DNA of 64,000 nucleotides, from positions 85,102 to 149,101 of the forward strand of contig NZ_JACCHQ010000020.1 in the NCBI RefSeq assembly GCF_016031655.1, read 5' to 3'. Positions within the stretch are counted from its first letter, which is position 1. Every line of letters starts with the position of its first letter. The notes beneath the pieces are model-generated. The model was not told the origin of the DNA. It saw only the letters and a list, made by a program, of their open reading frames with translations, and ran no database searches. Origin of the DNA: Bradyrhizobium glycinis. Its GTDB lineage: Bacteria; Pseudomonadota; Alphaproteobacteria; Rhizobiales; Xanthobacteraceae. This document shows positions 35,665 through 44,068 of this stretch, one piece after another. The position numbers were made by a program, and so were the translations under genes.

Positions 35665-36377
35665 ATGGCGAGATGCACTGCACCAAAGGAAGGCCATCGC
35701 TCATCGAGTGCTGCAGCGAATTGCCCTGCATGTCGGGGCAGCTGGGGCCGCCGCTATAGCAGCTACTCGTCATCCTCATATTCGTCACCATCCTACTACT
35801 CGTCACCCGTGAGCAGCGGTGTCAGCCGGAGCAGCGGAGGCGGTGCTGGGAGCAGCAGCTCAAGGCCGAGATGGTCGCGTGCTGGTTCATCCGTGTCGAT
35901 ACCCCTGCCGAAGTGCAGACGCTCACGCCGATCCGCGACACCGTCGAGCAGCGAGCGTCCCTACCCGACCTTCGCGACATTTTCCTGTGCCACGCGTGGG
36001 ACGACCGTCAGGGAGCTGCCAAGCAGTTACACGACCTGCTAGAGGCACGCGGCGTCAAAGTCTGGTTCAGCGAGAAGGACGTCGCTCTCGGCACATCCTT
36101 GCTCCGCGAAATCGACAAGGGATTGGCGAAATCACGAATCGGTATCGTACTGGTAACTCCCGCCCTGTTGAGCCGCCTCAAGGGAGAGGGCATAGCCGAC
36201 AAAGAGCTGTCAGTCCTCCTAGCGCGTGACCAACTCGTTCCCGTGGCGCACGGCACGACGTTCGAAGCTCTCCGCGATGTCAGCCCAATGCTGGCCTCAC
36301 GAAGTGGCCTGACGGTGACCGCGGAAAATACGATGGCAATGGTCGCCGCCAAACTCGCCGAGGTCGTCACCGTATAG
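35665..36377 (+). pseudogene. TIR-domain protein with Ser-rich N-terminus, split by a one-base frameshift
   Basis: The N-terminal frame (ATG 35665) reads ARCTAPKEGHRSSSAAANCP and ACRG (zinc-ribbon-like) and then a Ser/Tyr/Gly-rich linker to about 35895. The next frame (open from ATG 35871) carries TPAEVQTLTP, then a TIR domain with LRDIFLCHAWDDRQGAAKQL, GVKVWFSEKDVALG and IGIVLVTPALL, including the WFSEKD glutamate where TIR NADases have their catalytic Glu. One extra C in the CCCC run at 35901-35904 would fuse them. The TIR part alone might still be made from 35871. TIR proteins in mobile elements commonly act in anti-phage defence. Confidence 0.7.
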
Positions 36378-36382
36378 ACAAT

Positions 36383-36413
36383 AAAAAGCGCCCCACTCTT
36401 GCGAGTGAGGCGC
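36383..36413 (-). terminator. Terminator between TIR gene and a minus-strand gene
   Basis: GCGCCcCACTC/GAGTGaGGCGC (36388-36413) is preceded on the plus strand by AAAAA, which is a T tract for the minus strand. It ends the 36465-36629 gene and may stop the TIR transcript too. Confidence 0.75.
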
Positions 36414-36464
36414 CATGGCGGCGAGATCGCGGCTGCCTTGAAGGGCGGCGAGTAGCGCGCGCTC

Positions 36465-36629
36465 CTAGCTTTGCTCGATGTCTCGTGCGGCTAATTCCTG
36501 GTCCAGCTCCTTCAAGCGCCCAAGGAGGCTTTCCACGATCTCCATGCAATCGGATTGCTTCAAGGAGTGAACGCCACGCGCCGCCAGTTCGCGCTCCAAC
36601 AGGGCAGCCACGATTACTTGGATGCTCAC
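36465..36629 (-). CDS. 54-aa helical protein
   Basis: With the GTG at 36629 the product is VSIQVIVAALLERELAARGV, then SDCMEIVESLLGRLKELDQE and a short acidic tail. It reads like a compact helical small protein. A longer frame from 36698 exists but begins with an unlikely Cys/Phe-rich stretch. A terminator follows. Function is unknown. Confidence 0.45.
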   Translation of the reverse strand: MSIQVIVAALLERELAARGVHSLKQSDCMEIVESLLGRLKELDQELAARDIEQS

Positions 36630-36967
36630 AAATCCCTCCGCGGCAAACAAGGAAAAGCCGCAGCGTGGTTCCAGCCCCGCTGCGGCATTCCCGGTCAAAA
36701 TAGAAGTTAGTGCTCAAATCTCCCCGGTGTTCTCTCTGTAGAACACCCCGTTCCAAAAATGGAGTCCGTACAACTACCGGTGGCGCCTTGTCACCTTAAA
36801 GCGAGCGTGCCATGGCTTGGCTTCCAGCCCCAATGCTCCCCCGCTGCCTATTCAATTGCGGATCAGAGCGCCAGGAGTGCCATAGGCTCGCCGGTTCACA
36901 CTGGCGGGCCTATTGCTTGTCAGATGATTGAGATCTTCTCGTTAAAAGCCCGGGTACCCAGCCGGGC
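36630..36967. other. Intergenic region with a terminator at its right end
   Basis: No gene is seen. At the right end (36944-36967) GCCCGG/CCGGGC with a T tract on the minus strand forms an intrinsic terminator directly after the stop of the next minus-strand gene. Confidence 0.55.
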
Positions 36968-37351
36968 CTACTCCGCCGCCTGCAGCACCACGGTGGCCGA
37001 CTCGCCGGCCAAATGCTTCAGATCCCAGTACACGCCCTCCTGAACAGCGGTCAGCCAGCCATCGCTCGCCCCTTCGGTCGTGTTATCGACCAGTAGCTGA
37101 ACCTTTCGCCCGAACTCCTCCCACGACGCGGCACGGGCGAGCGAGATATCCCATCGAATTTCTTCGGCCGTCGTTCGAAGGAGGTCGACGCCGGCTGACG
37201 TCCCGGTGCTGATCATGTCAGCGATGGTTCGATGGGCTTGGAGAAGCTGGGAAAGGCTCGGTGCGGCCTCGACGGTCGCCGGTGTGGAAAGCTCAGCGTC
37301 AGTGTTGGATTCTGTGCAGGTTTTGTATTGATTGGGCATGGTGTGATGCAC
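36968..37351 (-). CDS. Helical hypothetical protein
   Basis: The 127-residue product (an alternative start at the second Met) has an acidic, Thr/Ala-rich N-terminus and helices LSQLLQAHRTIADMISTGTS and RAASWEEFGRKVQLLVDNTT, then GWLTAVQEGVYWDLKHLAGE. The helical pattern resembles phasin-like proteins, but I would not name it. It is divergent from a ribbon-helix-helix gene with a palindrome between. Confidence 0.55.
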   Translation of the reverse strand: MHHTMPNQYKTCTESNTDAELSTPATVEAAPSLSQLLQAHRTIADMISTGTSAGVDLLRTTAEEIRWDISLARAASWEEFGRKVQLLVDNTTEGASDGWLTAVQEGVYWDLKHLAGESATVVLQAAE

Positions 37352-37388
37352 CCCTATTTGTCCGGTTCATTGGACCGGCCCCGAAACT

Positions 37389-37398
37389 GTGTTAACAC
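37389..37398. promoter_or_regulatory. Palindrome GTGTTAACAC, candidate RHH operator
   Basis: A perfect 10-bp palindrome lies 7 bp before the ATG of the ribbon-helix-helix gene and in its divergent promoter region. A partial copy (GTGATAACAC) lies just inside the gene at 37421-37430. RHH proteins typically bind such repeated short palindromes. Confidence 0.5.
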
Positions 37399-37405
37399 GG
37401 ATTCC

Positions 37406-37603
37406 ATGAAGCGCCAAGCCGTGATAACACGGAAAAAACGAGGACCACCTGCAACGGGCAAGGGCACGCTTGTCGGCGTTCGCTTACAGCCTGATGACCT
37501 GTCAGCCGTGGACAGCTGGATTGCGGAGCAGGATGACGCTCCTACCCGTCCCGAAGCAATCAGGACGCTGATGAGACAGGCGCTGAAGTCCAAGGGCAAA
37601 TAA
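37406..37603 (+). CDS. Ribbon-helix-helix (CopG-like) DNA-binding protein
   Basis: The 65-residue protein has a basic lead (KRQAVITRKKRGPPATGKGT) and an RHH fold: beta strand LVGVRLQPDDL, helix SAVDSWIAEQ, then TRPEAIRTLMRQALKSKGK. The pattern matches small CopG/Arc-like regulators. It probably autoregulates through the adjacent palindrome and may control the divergent 36968-37351 gene. Confidence 0.75.
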   Translation: MKRQAVITRKKRGPPATGKGTLVGVRLQPDDLSAVDSWIAEQDDAPTRPEAIRTLMRQALKSKGK

Positions 37604-37670
37604 ACTGGCCAAGCGATCCACGAAGAACAGCCCGCCGTGGAAAGACGGAGACCCAATCACGGTCGCCACG

Positions 37671-37853
37671 TTGGAATGGTGCGACCGGTTGGCCAATGCC
37701 ATGCACCAGGCGCCACAGGGCGGCGAGGTCTACCTTCCGCTATGGGAGCGGCTTGAGCGCGAGATCGAGGCTCGGAAGGGGTGCGAAAGCACGCTGGAGC
37801 GAGCACGAGCTCGCGCTGCGCATTTGATGCGGGAGCGCTCGATCATGGGGTAA
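37671..37853 (+). CDS. 60-aa helical protein
   Basis: The frame starts with TTG at 37671 and is open back to 37605 without ATG or GTG, so the start is uncertain. It encodes EWCDRLANAMHQAPQGGEVY and then LERARARAAHLMRERSIMG. Read from 37605 it would begin LAKRSTKNSPPWKDGDPITV, which also looks coding. A terminator follows within 10 bp. Confidence 0.5.
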   Translation: MEWCDRLANAMHQAPQGGEVYLPLWERLEREIEARKGCESTLERARARAAHLMRERSIMG

Positions 37854-37860
37854 TGAAAGA

Positions 37861-37884
37861 GGCCGCCCACTGAGGCGGCCTTTT
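37861..37884 (+). terminator. Intrinsic terminator
   Basis: GGCCGCC (37861-37867) and GGCGGCC (37874-37880) form a stem followed by TTTT. Confidence 0.8.
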
Positions 37885-38137
37885 GATGTTCCAGAGCCGT
37901 TCGATCAGCCTCGTCGGCTTCTGGCACTTAGGACATCGAACGATGAGGCCGGGGGCGAGGGTTTGCGACATAGGCATGTCTCGTTTTCAACGAGACTCTT
38001 AAGGGCCAAAGTCGTTCCCGAAAATAAATTAGGACACTCGCGAGAACGAATTAGGACACTGAGGGTGAATTACGGACAGCACCCTCTCTCGAACAAGAAC
38101 AGATTGCGAACGCGAACAAAGCTGGTACACTCTTCCG

Positions 38138-38353
38138 ATGCCTACCCCCGCGCCGGATCAGTCACCTGACCTAAACCGTATCGAAGCCGCGGCCGATCAG
38201 GCCATTGAGGCGTGTGGCGGGGACGCGCGGGAGGCCGTGAAGGCACTGATCGTCGCGAACGAATTTCTGGAGCGACGCCTGGAAGAGCTTGCCTCGCCCG
38301 GCTACGCGCGCGGGCGCGTGCTGCCGCGCGACCGAAAAGATTGGTACGATTAG
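38138..38353 (+). CDS. 71-aa conserved hypothetical protein
   Basis: The product reads PDQSPDLNRIEAAADQAIEA, then GDAREAVKALIVANEFLERR and ends YARGRVLPRDRKDWYD. The REAVKALIVAN helix and YARG..PRDRKDWYD tail recur in Bradyrhizobium small proteins. Upstream, AATTAGGACAC is repeated twice within 33 bp. Function is unknown. Confidence 0.65.
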   Translation: MPTPAPDQSPDLNRIEAAADQAIEACGGDAREAVKALIVANEFLERRLEELASPGYARGRVLPRDRKDWYD

Positions 38354-38494
38354 GTTTGAGCGAGGCGCGGCCTGCGGCGCCCCCTGCTATCCCCAACCAA
38401 AAGCGCGATCCGGTGCACTGCGGCTTGCGCTCTCGCCTTGGTTGCCGTCTCATGATTCCTTTCACGATAGCATTTTTTTGCTGGGTGATTTGTG

Positions 38495-39973
38495 ATGTAC
38501 GAGGCTCTTCTCACTGAAATCAACGAGTCGGCGGTAAGCGTAGAAGTTCGCACAAACGAACTGCGCGAGACTCATAGGGTCTTCGCTTCCGAGAATGGCG
38601 CCTTTCCCGTCGACCGCAATTTGCCGGGTACCGATTTTGATCTTGCAACATTCTTGGGCGCTGCCTCGGCTCTAGCAGCCATCACGGCGAAACTGACGGT
38701 AAAGGACGGCGGTGCCTTCGTTCCTAAGGCATACTTGGAAGCGTTGAGGGACCGTCTCAAAGAATTCGACTCCAGTCTCGAAGGCGCAAACTCACAATTC
38801 CGCGCGGTCGCCGATCAAGGTGGCTTCGCGTCCTTTGACGAAGCAAACTTCATCGTGACGTCAAAGTCCGGCAACGGCATCAATGTTGCAAAGCCCATCC
38901 GAAGTGCTTTCGCCAGGATGGATGCAGCCTACGCTGCCTGGTATCAGCTGCGGCTCGTGGTGCGAACGCCACAGCTAAAGGAATTGTCCAACATACTGCG
39001 TTTGGGAGAAGCACAGACGGGGAAGATCGCTGATCTCGCAGAAATAGCGGCTAAATCCACCGATGGAATCAAATCGTTAAGCGGCGAAATTAGTAAGTGG
39101 CACGAGAGAGCTGACGAGAATCTCTTAGAGATCAACCGAATACTCAAGGCGGTGCAGAGCGAGCGGAAGTCCATAGATGAGAACGCCGCAACGGCTGCAG
39201 CGAAACTAGCTGAGCTTACCACCGTTGAATCCAGTGCAGCGGAAATATCCGCGTCGATCAGGGCACACAAATCGGTATTCGATCAGTTCGACGAGGAGGC
39301 GAAGCTGCGCACCGCCCTCTTTGAGACCCAGAAGATGCAATACGAGCAATTAAAGGGCGAACTCACCGAAGCAAAGGAGAGAGCAAATACGTTAATCGAC
39401 GACTCGGAAAATTTACTCCGAGGCGCAACGAATGCAGGACTTGCAGCCAGTTTCTCGCGGTTGCAAAAAACAATCGGTTGGGAGCTATTCTTTGCTGGCT
39501 GGTCGTTTTATGTGAGCATAGCCCTGCTCGTCCTTCTGACATTCCCAATTGCGATATACGTTTTCCCGGGGCTGCAAATGCTTTTGAAGCAGGTCACCGG
39601 AATGTCATTCGACCCGCTGTTGCCGAAGAGCATGGCCGACCATTCGTCCTTCGAGACCATTGCGCAAATCGCGGCCCGAGGGCTACTGCTCGTCCCCGGC
39701 ATATGGCTGGTGCGTTTTGCGGCTGCGCGCCACGAACGGCTCTTTCGGCTAAGAGAGCACTACGCCTTCAAGTATTCTGTCGCTTCGTCGGTGGAAGGTT
39801 TCAAGCAGCAAGCCCCCGAAATGAAGGACGCGATCGCGGCGGCGGCGTTCTTTGAGCTGACGTTCAACCCGGCCACCCGAATGGATGTCGGTTCTACCGA
39901 GGCTCGTTATCCAAACCCAATCATGGACTGGGTAATGCAGAAGCTTCAGAAGAAGCCTGCTCCAACGCAATAA
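38495..39973 (+). CDS. Coiled-coil membrane protein (DUF6161-like), possible defence effector
   Basis: The 492-residue protein (ATG at 38495; a GTG one codon earlier is possible) has a soluble N-terminal half and a long coiled coil (KSIDENAATAAAKLAELTTV to GELTEAKERANTLIDDSENL). Next come LLRGATNAGLAASFSRLQKT, two membrane spans (FYVSIALLVLLTFPIAIYVF and ARGLLLVPGIWLVRFAAARH) and a C-terminal cytoplasmic helix (FRLREHYAFKYSVASSVEGF). The RGA..AGLAASF and LRE.YA.K..VA...EG pieces recall DUF6161 proteins. Its setting among TIR and cyclase-like genes suggests, without proving, a role in phage defence. Confidence 0.65.
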   Translation: MYEALLTEINESAVSVEVRTNELRETHRVFASENGAFPVDRNLPGTDFDLATFLGAASALAAITAKLTVKDGGAFVPKAYLEALRDRLKEFDSSLEGANSQFRAVADQGGFASFDEANFIVTSKSGNGINVAKPIRSAFARMDAAYAAWYQLRLVVRTPQLKELSNILRLGEAQTGKIADLAEIAAKSTDGIKSLSGEISKWHERADENLLEINRILKAVQSERKSIDENAATAAAKLAELTTVESSAAEISASIRAHKSVFDQFDEEAKLRTALFETQKMQYEQLKGELTEAKERANTLIDDSENLLRGATNAGLAASFSRLQKTIGWELFFAGWSFYVSIALLVLLTFPIAIYVFPGLQMLLKQVTGMSFDPLLPKSMADHSSFETIAQIAARGLLLVPGIWLVRFAAARHERLFRLREHYAFKYSVASSVEGFKQQAPEMKDAIAAAAFFELTFNPATRMDVGSTEARYPNPIMDWVMQKLQKKPAPTQ

Positions 39974-39985
39974 TGAGTCCCAAGC

Positions 39986-40237
39986 ATGAAAATCGCAGTC
40001 CTATCCGCCGCAGACGTTGCCGGTATGTATACCGCAACACTAATGGCGCGCGGGCACGAGGTCTCTATTGGTCCTTTCGGTCACGTGCCCACGGCAGTGA
40101 CCAGCATGATTGAGGACGGAATCGAGGGTGTTCTCATCTTGACCGACGATGATGAGAACTTTGACGAAATTGCTGCGCGCTTCACTAGGGCAACAGGCCG
40201 CCCCGTGTGGCGCAATCTGACTGAAATCCCGCGGTGA
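39986..40237 (+). CDS. 83-aa hypothetical protein
   Basis: The product begins MKIAVLSAADVAGMYTATLM and continues GVLILTDDDENFDEIAARFT. The alternating strand-helix pattern resembles a small Rossmann-like or PTS-like fold, without a diagnostic motif. It starts 13 bp after the membrane protein gene and may be in its operon. Confidence 0.5.
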   Translation: MKIAVLSAADVAGMYTATLMARGHEVSIGPFGHVPTAVTSMIEDGIEGVLILTDDDENFDEIAARFTRATGRPVWRNLTEIPR

Positions 40238-40317
40238 CGGGCTACTCTGAGGGCACCAGCGACCTTGCTCGGCTCGCGTGCGAGCTACGGTGGCAGGCTG
40301 CGCTTTCCAGGAATTAC

Positions 40318-40645
40318 ATGATCGGCCGTTGGCTTGCAGCGCTCACAGCGCTCACTTGCTCCACGAGTCCCGCCAGTCCTTACTTTGATACTGGCAACTC
40401 CCTCTACGAACTCTGCCAGAACCCGCGCACCTACGCCGTCTGTCTAGGAACGACTGTCGGCCACTACGACATGCTGCTGGCGAATGGTTATGACTGTGGG
40501 CCAGACGATCAGCGCACCAAGCAACAAATCAGACATCGTGGTGAAGTACCTCAAAGACAATCCTGCCGAACGTAGCGACGTGGCTGCCTTGGCAACCTAT
40601 AAAGCTATGACCGCCGCCTTTGCGTGCAAGAAGATCCCGAAATGA
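40318..40645 (+). pseudogene. Rap1a/Tai-like secreted protein, frameshifted
   Basis: The ATG at 40318 (AGGA upstream) gives a signal-like stretch, GRWLAALTALTCSTSPASPY, then NSLYELCQNPRTYAVCLGTT and CGPDD. In the next frame the Rap1a-type ending continues: SDIVVKYLKDNPAERSDVAA and AAFACKKIPK. Removing one A from the AAA run at 40526-40528 joins them. Rap1a/Tai domains are small disulfide proteins known from immunity to secreted effectors. The as-written frame stops at 40573-40575 instead. Confidence 0.6.
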
Positions 40646-40661
40646 AAATGAGGCGTATGCT

Positions 40662-40916
40662 ATGCACAAAAAAGCAGACGCCGAACAAATGATCAAGCAT
40701 CTAGCATTAGAGTGGATGCATGAAACGAACTACCGTCCAAAGCCCGGTCACTACCCAAGCTTTGGCGCCTTCAAGACGTGGCTCGAAAGCAAGCACTACA
40801 GCCACTATTTGAATTTTCGGTCGCGCAGCGACCCGCGGTACGAGGCCGAAGGCTGGTTTGAAGCAGAAATCCGCGACTACTGGCGCGACATGCGGTCACG
40901 CGGCGTCGAGCCGTAA
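40662..40916 (+). CDS. 84-aa hypothetical protein
   Basis: Starting at the ATG at 40662 the product reads MHKKADAEQMIKHLALEWMH, then HYPSFGAFKTWLESKHYSHY and WFEAEIRDYWRDMRSRGVEP. It is rich in aromatics and charged residues and looks like a genuine compact protein, family unknown. It converges on the cyclase-like gene. Confidence 0.55.
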   Translation: MHKKADAEQMIKHLALEWMHETNYRPKPGHYPSFGAFKTWLESKHYSHYLNFRSRSDPRYEAEGWFEAEIRDYWRDMRSRGVEP

Positions 40917-40935
40917 AGCCAATGGAAGCTGCTTA

Positions 40936-42065
40936 TCACTTCAGAATCTCCTTAAGTACGCGTTCGGCAGTTTTCTCCTCGGTCGTAGCCTCTTGCTCAT
41001 TCTTTGCGAGACCGGCCGCCTTTTCGTCTGTGCGCTTCAACGATTCATCGACCCAGTAGTTGCGAAGCACTTCAATGCGCCGTTTGTGCCGCTCGGGCAT
41101 ATCTGCAAATGCTGCGTGATCGTTCCCCATAATGTAGGGCGTGAAGCAGTACGCATCATGCTCTCGCACAAACTCAGTGCAAAACTTATAGACGAGCTCA
41201 GTCTTCAAGGGCTCCAAGCTTTGTAACTCATCTTCTTTTCCCTCAAGGGAAGGAGATGGTTTCATGTCGATCCAGAAAATGGGGTACGGAAGGCCGCCGA
41301 AGACGCCTTTGAAACTCTGTCGCCCAGCAAAAAAGAAAGACAATTCGTCATAGTCAAATGTCTGTGGTTTGTGGAGAAGGTGCAATCCGATCGCGTGACC
41401 GAGCATCAACGCGAGATCCAACGAAAGGACCATCCGTCTCGGCGTCGACATCTGAGCGAGCCGAAATCCAGTATCAATTGCCGGCCCTATGAAGTCTCTG
41501 GTAAAGTGCAGCTGCTTTTCACGTCCTCGTAGAATTCGTGAAGTAGCTGAAGATTGCTGTACAATTCATCGTCTTCTTCGGCGACGCCGGCACCGTTTTT
41601 GACTGACGGGCGGAAAATCACTTCAGCATTGTGAACGGGGAAACCGGCAATCCATGCCGTCGACTTGAGATCCAAAGTTTTGAACTGCGTCCGCAATATC
41701 TTCCGATACGACCGAACCGTCGACACCCAAGCGTAAAGGGTTGACAGAACCTCTCGGTGGTCGGTCAAATGCTTCGTGTATATGACTTCGTCACCAATAC
41801 TTTTCCAAAGCTCTGGCGATGGACCAGTAGGCCAGTTGATCGAGTTCGCCTTTTCTTCACAGATTGACCACTCTTTCGAAAATGTTCGCTCAACACCACG
41901 ATAGAATTGCGCGATCGGTTCAAACCACGGTTCCGATCGCGGAAATTCATCGTCAGCCGAGGCGCCCTTGCCAGCTTTCCCATCGGCGGCGGACTGCTTG
42001 AATGCAGTCGACCCTACTATGTCGACGCTTAAGAATATTCGTAGGCTTGGTGTAAACGGGCTCAC
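40936..42065 (-). pseudogene. Class III nucleotidyl cyclase-like protein, split by a one-base frameshift
   Basis: The first frame (GTG at 42065 to 41487) carries LRIFLSVDIVGSTAFKQS, the metal-binding strand of class III cyclases, and LWKSIGDEVIYTKHL. The next frame (to 40936) continues HFTRDFIGPAIDTGFRLAQM, STPRRMVLSLDLALML and a C-terminal region of about 150 residues. One extra A in the A run at 41516-41519 (minus-strand GTGAAAAGC) makes a single protein of about 375 residues. The product nucleotide is unknown. The ImmA-type peptidase gene ends 14 bp upstream, so the two form a unit. No cyclic-nucleotide-binding effector is nearby, so this is not a complete Pycsar or CBASS. Confidence 0.65.
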
Positions 42066-42079
42066 GGCTAATTGGGGCC

Positions 42080-42607
42080 TTACGCCGCCAATCCGAGATA
42101 TTGCGCGCGAATATTCGCCGCCTCACTGGACACGCCGAACCTATCCGCAACCCGGGTTATTGAGCCCGACAAGGAGGCATGAGCCTCCCTGAACGCATTA
42201 GCCGGCATTAGAAATCCTGCGGCAAACCAATTGGCTTCCCACTCTACTTGGCCAGAGCCGTAGCGTAGAGCTTCCATCCGCTCGATTTGAGCCCCATTGC
42301 GTTTTGCATAAATGAAGTGAAGGAAATAGTGACCGAGTTCGTGCGCAATAGTGAATCGGTCCCGTAAGCGTCCGGTGTGCGAAGCAAGTAGAATTTCGAA
42401 GCTTCCCTCACGTTCAATGCGAATTGAGCCCGAAGAAAATCTCCCAAAGTCGAGTATATTCTGACTTAGAATACGTCCACCAAGCTTGGCCACGATCGAG
42501 GAAAGTTCATCGCCGGGCTGGTAGCCGAAATGAGCGGCAACATCCGACGCGAATTTGTCCACTACGGCTTTGGGAAGACCGCATGGAGATGGTGCGCTAT
42601 AGTTCAT
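42080..42607 (-). CDS. ImmA/IrrE-family metallopeptidase
   Basis: The 175-residue protein has the DUF955 layout: DRFTIAHELGHYFLHFIYAK with the HELGH zinc site at 89-93 and the third ligand region EWEANWFAAGFLMP at about 122-135. Unlike the copy at 1410-2570 it has no XRE domain. ImmA-type peptidases cleave repressors during the response to DNA damage. Here it is transcribed immediately before the cyclase-like gene, which suggests a paired function, perhaps control of the cyclase. Confidence 0.85.
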   Translation of the reverse strand: MNYSAPSPCGLPKAVVDKFASDVAAHFGYQPGDELSSIVAKLGGRILSQNILDFGRFSSGSIRIEREGSFEILLASHTGRLRDRFTIAHELGHYFLHFIYAKRNGAQIERMEALRYGSGQVEWEANWFAAGFLMPANAFREAHASLSGSITRVADRFGVSSEAANIRAQYLGLAA

Positions 42608-42884
42608 GGACGAAAACGCTCCGGAGCCGGAACCTAAAGATAGGCTGATTCGCGGCTTCTAATAGTAAACTTCTGGTCTCTTTGTAAAGAAATCGGCCCA
42701 TTTCTCGATCTTTCAATCCCGTCTTAGCGGCTTTTTTCGACCTAAAGCGATCTATTTCGGGTCTCGTTCGCATCTTCCCCCACGCCGCCAGCCGCTGCTC
42801 CGTCGCACGCCATCAGAGATTCCTTCCCGACTTCGCCCGCCTAACGGTATCGATCACCTTGGCCGGCAGCGGCGCTGTGAGCGC

Positions 42885-43361
42885 TCAGCACCAGCGCTGC
42901 CGCGGCGGGCAGCGCGTGCCGCTGCAGACATACGGCCGCGCCAGGCCTTCGTTGATAAGGATCTGGCCGACGTCGCGCCCGCCGACCGCGAGCGAGGCAC
43001 ACAGCCGGCCGTAATTGCAGCGCGACGTGCCCTCCTCCCCCGGCCGGCAGGCGCACACCACGCGCTGCAGGCGCGCCTCGCCGCCCGCAATGAGCTGCCG
43101 CAACCGGCTGGTGGCCGTATCCGCCAGCCGTCGCTCGTCCTCGCACATCGCCTTGTTGCCGCGCTCCGGCGTATCGAAGCCCACCAGCCGGTAGATCTGC
43201 CCCTGATAGCGCACCGTGTCACCGTCGACGGCGAAGATCGCGATCGGCGAGCCCGGCGACGTCCAGACATGCGCGACGCCGAGCAGGAACATCGCCGCCA
43301 CAACGGTGGCGGCCGCCCAGCGCTTTGGTTTTGGCTTGGCTCTGAACGGGATTACGGTCAT
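42885..43361 (-). CDS. Thermonuclease-like (SNase fold) membrane-anchored nuclease
   Basis: From the ATG at 43361 the 158-residue protein has an N-terminal membrane segment (WAAATVVAAMFLLGVAHVW) and a staphylococcal-nuclease fold: FAVDGDTVRYQGQIYRLVGF, DTPERG, then YGRLCASLAVGGRDVGQILI and NEGLARPYVC. The DGDT metal site and the RLVGFDTPE Arg/Glu pair are in place. It has extra cysteine pairs and a cysteine-rich end. Such nucleases are usually exported. The gene lies in the cargo of the element. Confidence 0.8.
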   Translation of the reverse strand: MTVIPFRAKPKPKRWAAATVVAAMFLLGVAHVWTSPGSPIAIFAVDGDTVRYQGQIYRLVGFDTPERGNKAMCEDERRLADTATSRLRQLIAGGEARLQRVVCACRPGEEGTSRCNYGRLCASLAVGGRDVGQILINEGLARPYVCSGTRCPPRQRWC

Positions 43362-43538
43362 GCGCGGACTAGCATACACGAAGGACAAGGCTCGGCACGG
43401 GCGGGCACCGGGAGCTGCTGAACATGTTCGCGAGAGCATGCGCCACGGCCTTCACCTGAAGGCTATTTTATCTCCGCAAGCCACTGGGCAGTGGCTGCGG
43501 TGCCGTAGCACTCCCGGCATAACAAAACAGGGGCGTCC

Positions 43539-43751
43539 TCAATCCCTCGGCTGGGCAAAGGCTATCCCGCTCGTTCTGCTCACTCGGCCTCGTTGTCTAC
43601 GAAACCGCATCAATCGCGCGTACACCGCCTGCCGTGTGCGGCCTAGATGGGCGCCAATCTCATCAGCGGTCGAACCTTGGTCAATGAGCGAGAGTAAACG
43701 AGCTTCCTCTTCCGGTAGCCAAGGTCGCGTTAGTGACCGATCATTTGTCAT
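43539..43751 (-). CDS. SANT/Myb-like small DNA-binding protein
   Basis: The 70-residue product reads RPWLPEEEARLLSLIDQGST, then ADEIGAHLGRTRQAVYARLM and a basic tail, the W..EE...L..L...G.....IA..L.R...AV..R pattern of bacterial SANT/Myb-like HTH proteins. A similar gene lies at 57364-57597 in the core region. The target is unknown. Confidence 0.7.
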   Translation of the reverse strand: MTNDRSLTRPWLPEEEARLLSLIDQGSTADEIGAHLGRTRQAVYARLMRFRRQRGRVSRTSGIAFAQPRD

Positions 43752-44068
43752 TGGAACGCCTGCTGGGTGCGTCCTCCGAAGCCCCGATCAAGGGCGCGGT
43801 GGCGTTGGCTGCCTGGAAGCGATTTCAATGCGAGCCGGGTTCTCGACCCGCGTCGGTACTGGCGATCGACTGGGTTCAGGTGTGCGATTGCCACGCGTCA
43901 TCCACGCAGCGAGGCGAGCATAGCTCCTCCTCCAAGCCGGCAAAAACCAATCGGATGAGTCCTCATGATCCATGCCCCGGTATCATAGCCGCGAAGGGTT
44001 TATGAAAGGTTTCCGCGAGGTCTCTCCAGGCGTTCGACCGCCGCGCTATTTTCTCGCTAAAGGGGTAT
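43752..44068. other. Element interior without a recognised gene
   Basis: Open frames on both strands (43733-44005 plus, 43788-43973 minus) have low-complexity, out-of-frame character. No repeat or RNA structure is apparent. Confidence 0.35.

Noticed and set aside
41516..41519. Programmed -1 frameshift in the cyclase-like gene
   Set aside because: The codons around the A run (GTG AAA AGC) do not form a standard X XXY YYZ slippery heptamer and no downstream pseudoknot is evident, so mutation or sequencing error is more likely.
40936..42607. Complete Pycsar or CBASS system around the cyclase-like gene
   Set aside because: No cyclic-nucleotide-binding effector, CD-NTase or Cap protein adjacent. 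The TIR gene is 5 kb away, lacks a cyclic-nucleotide-binding domain and is on the other strand.
43216..43923. 235-codon plus-strand frame opposite the SNase-like and SANT-like genes
   Set aside because: Overlaps two recognisable minus-strand genes and its translation has no family pattern.
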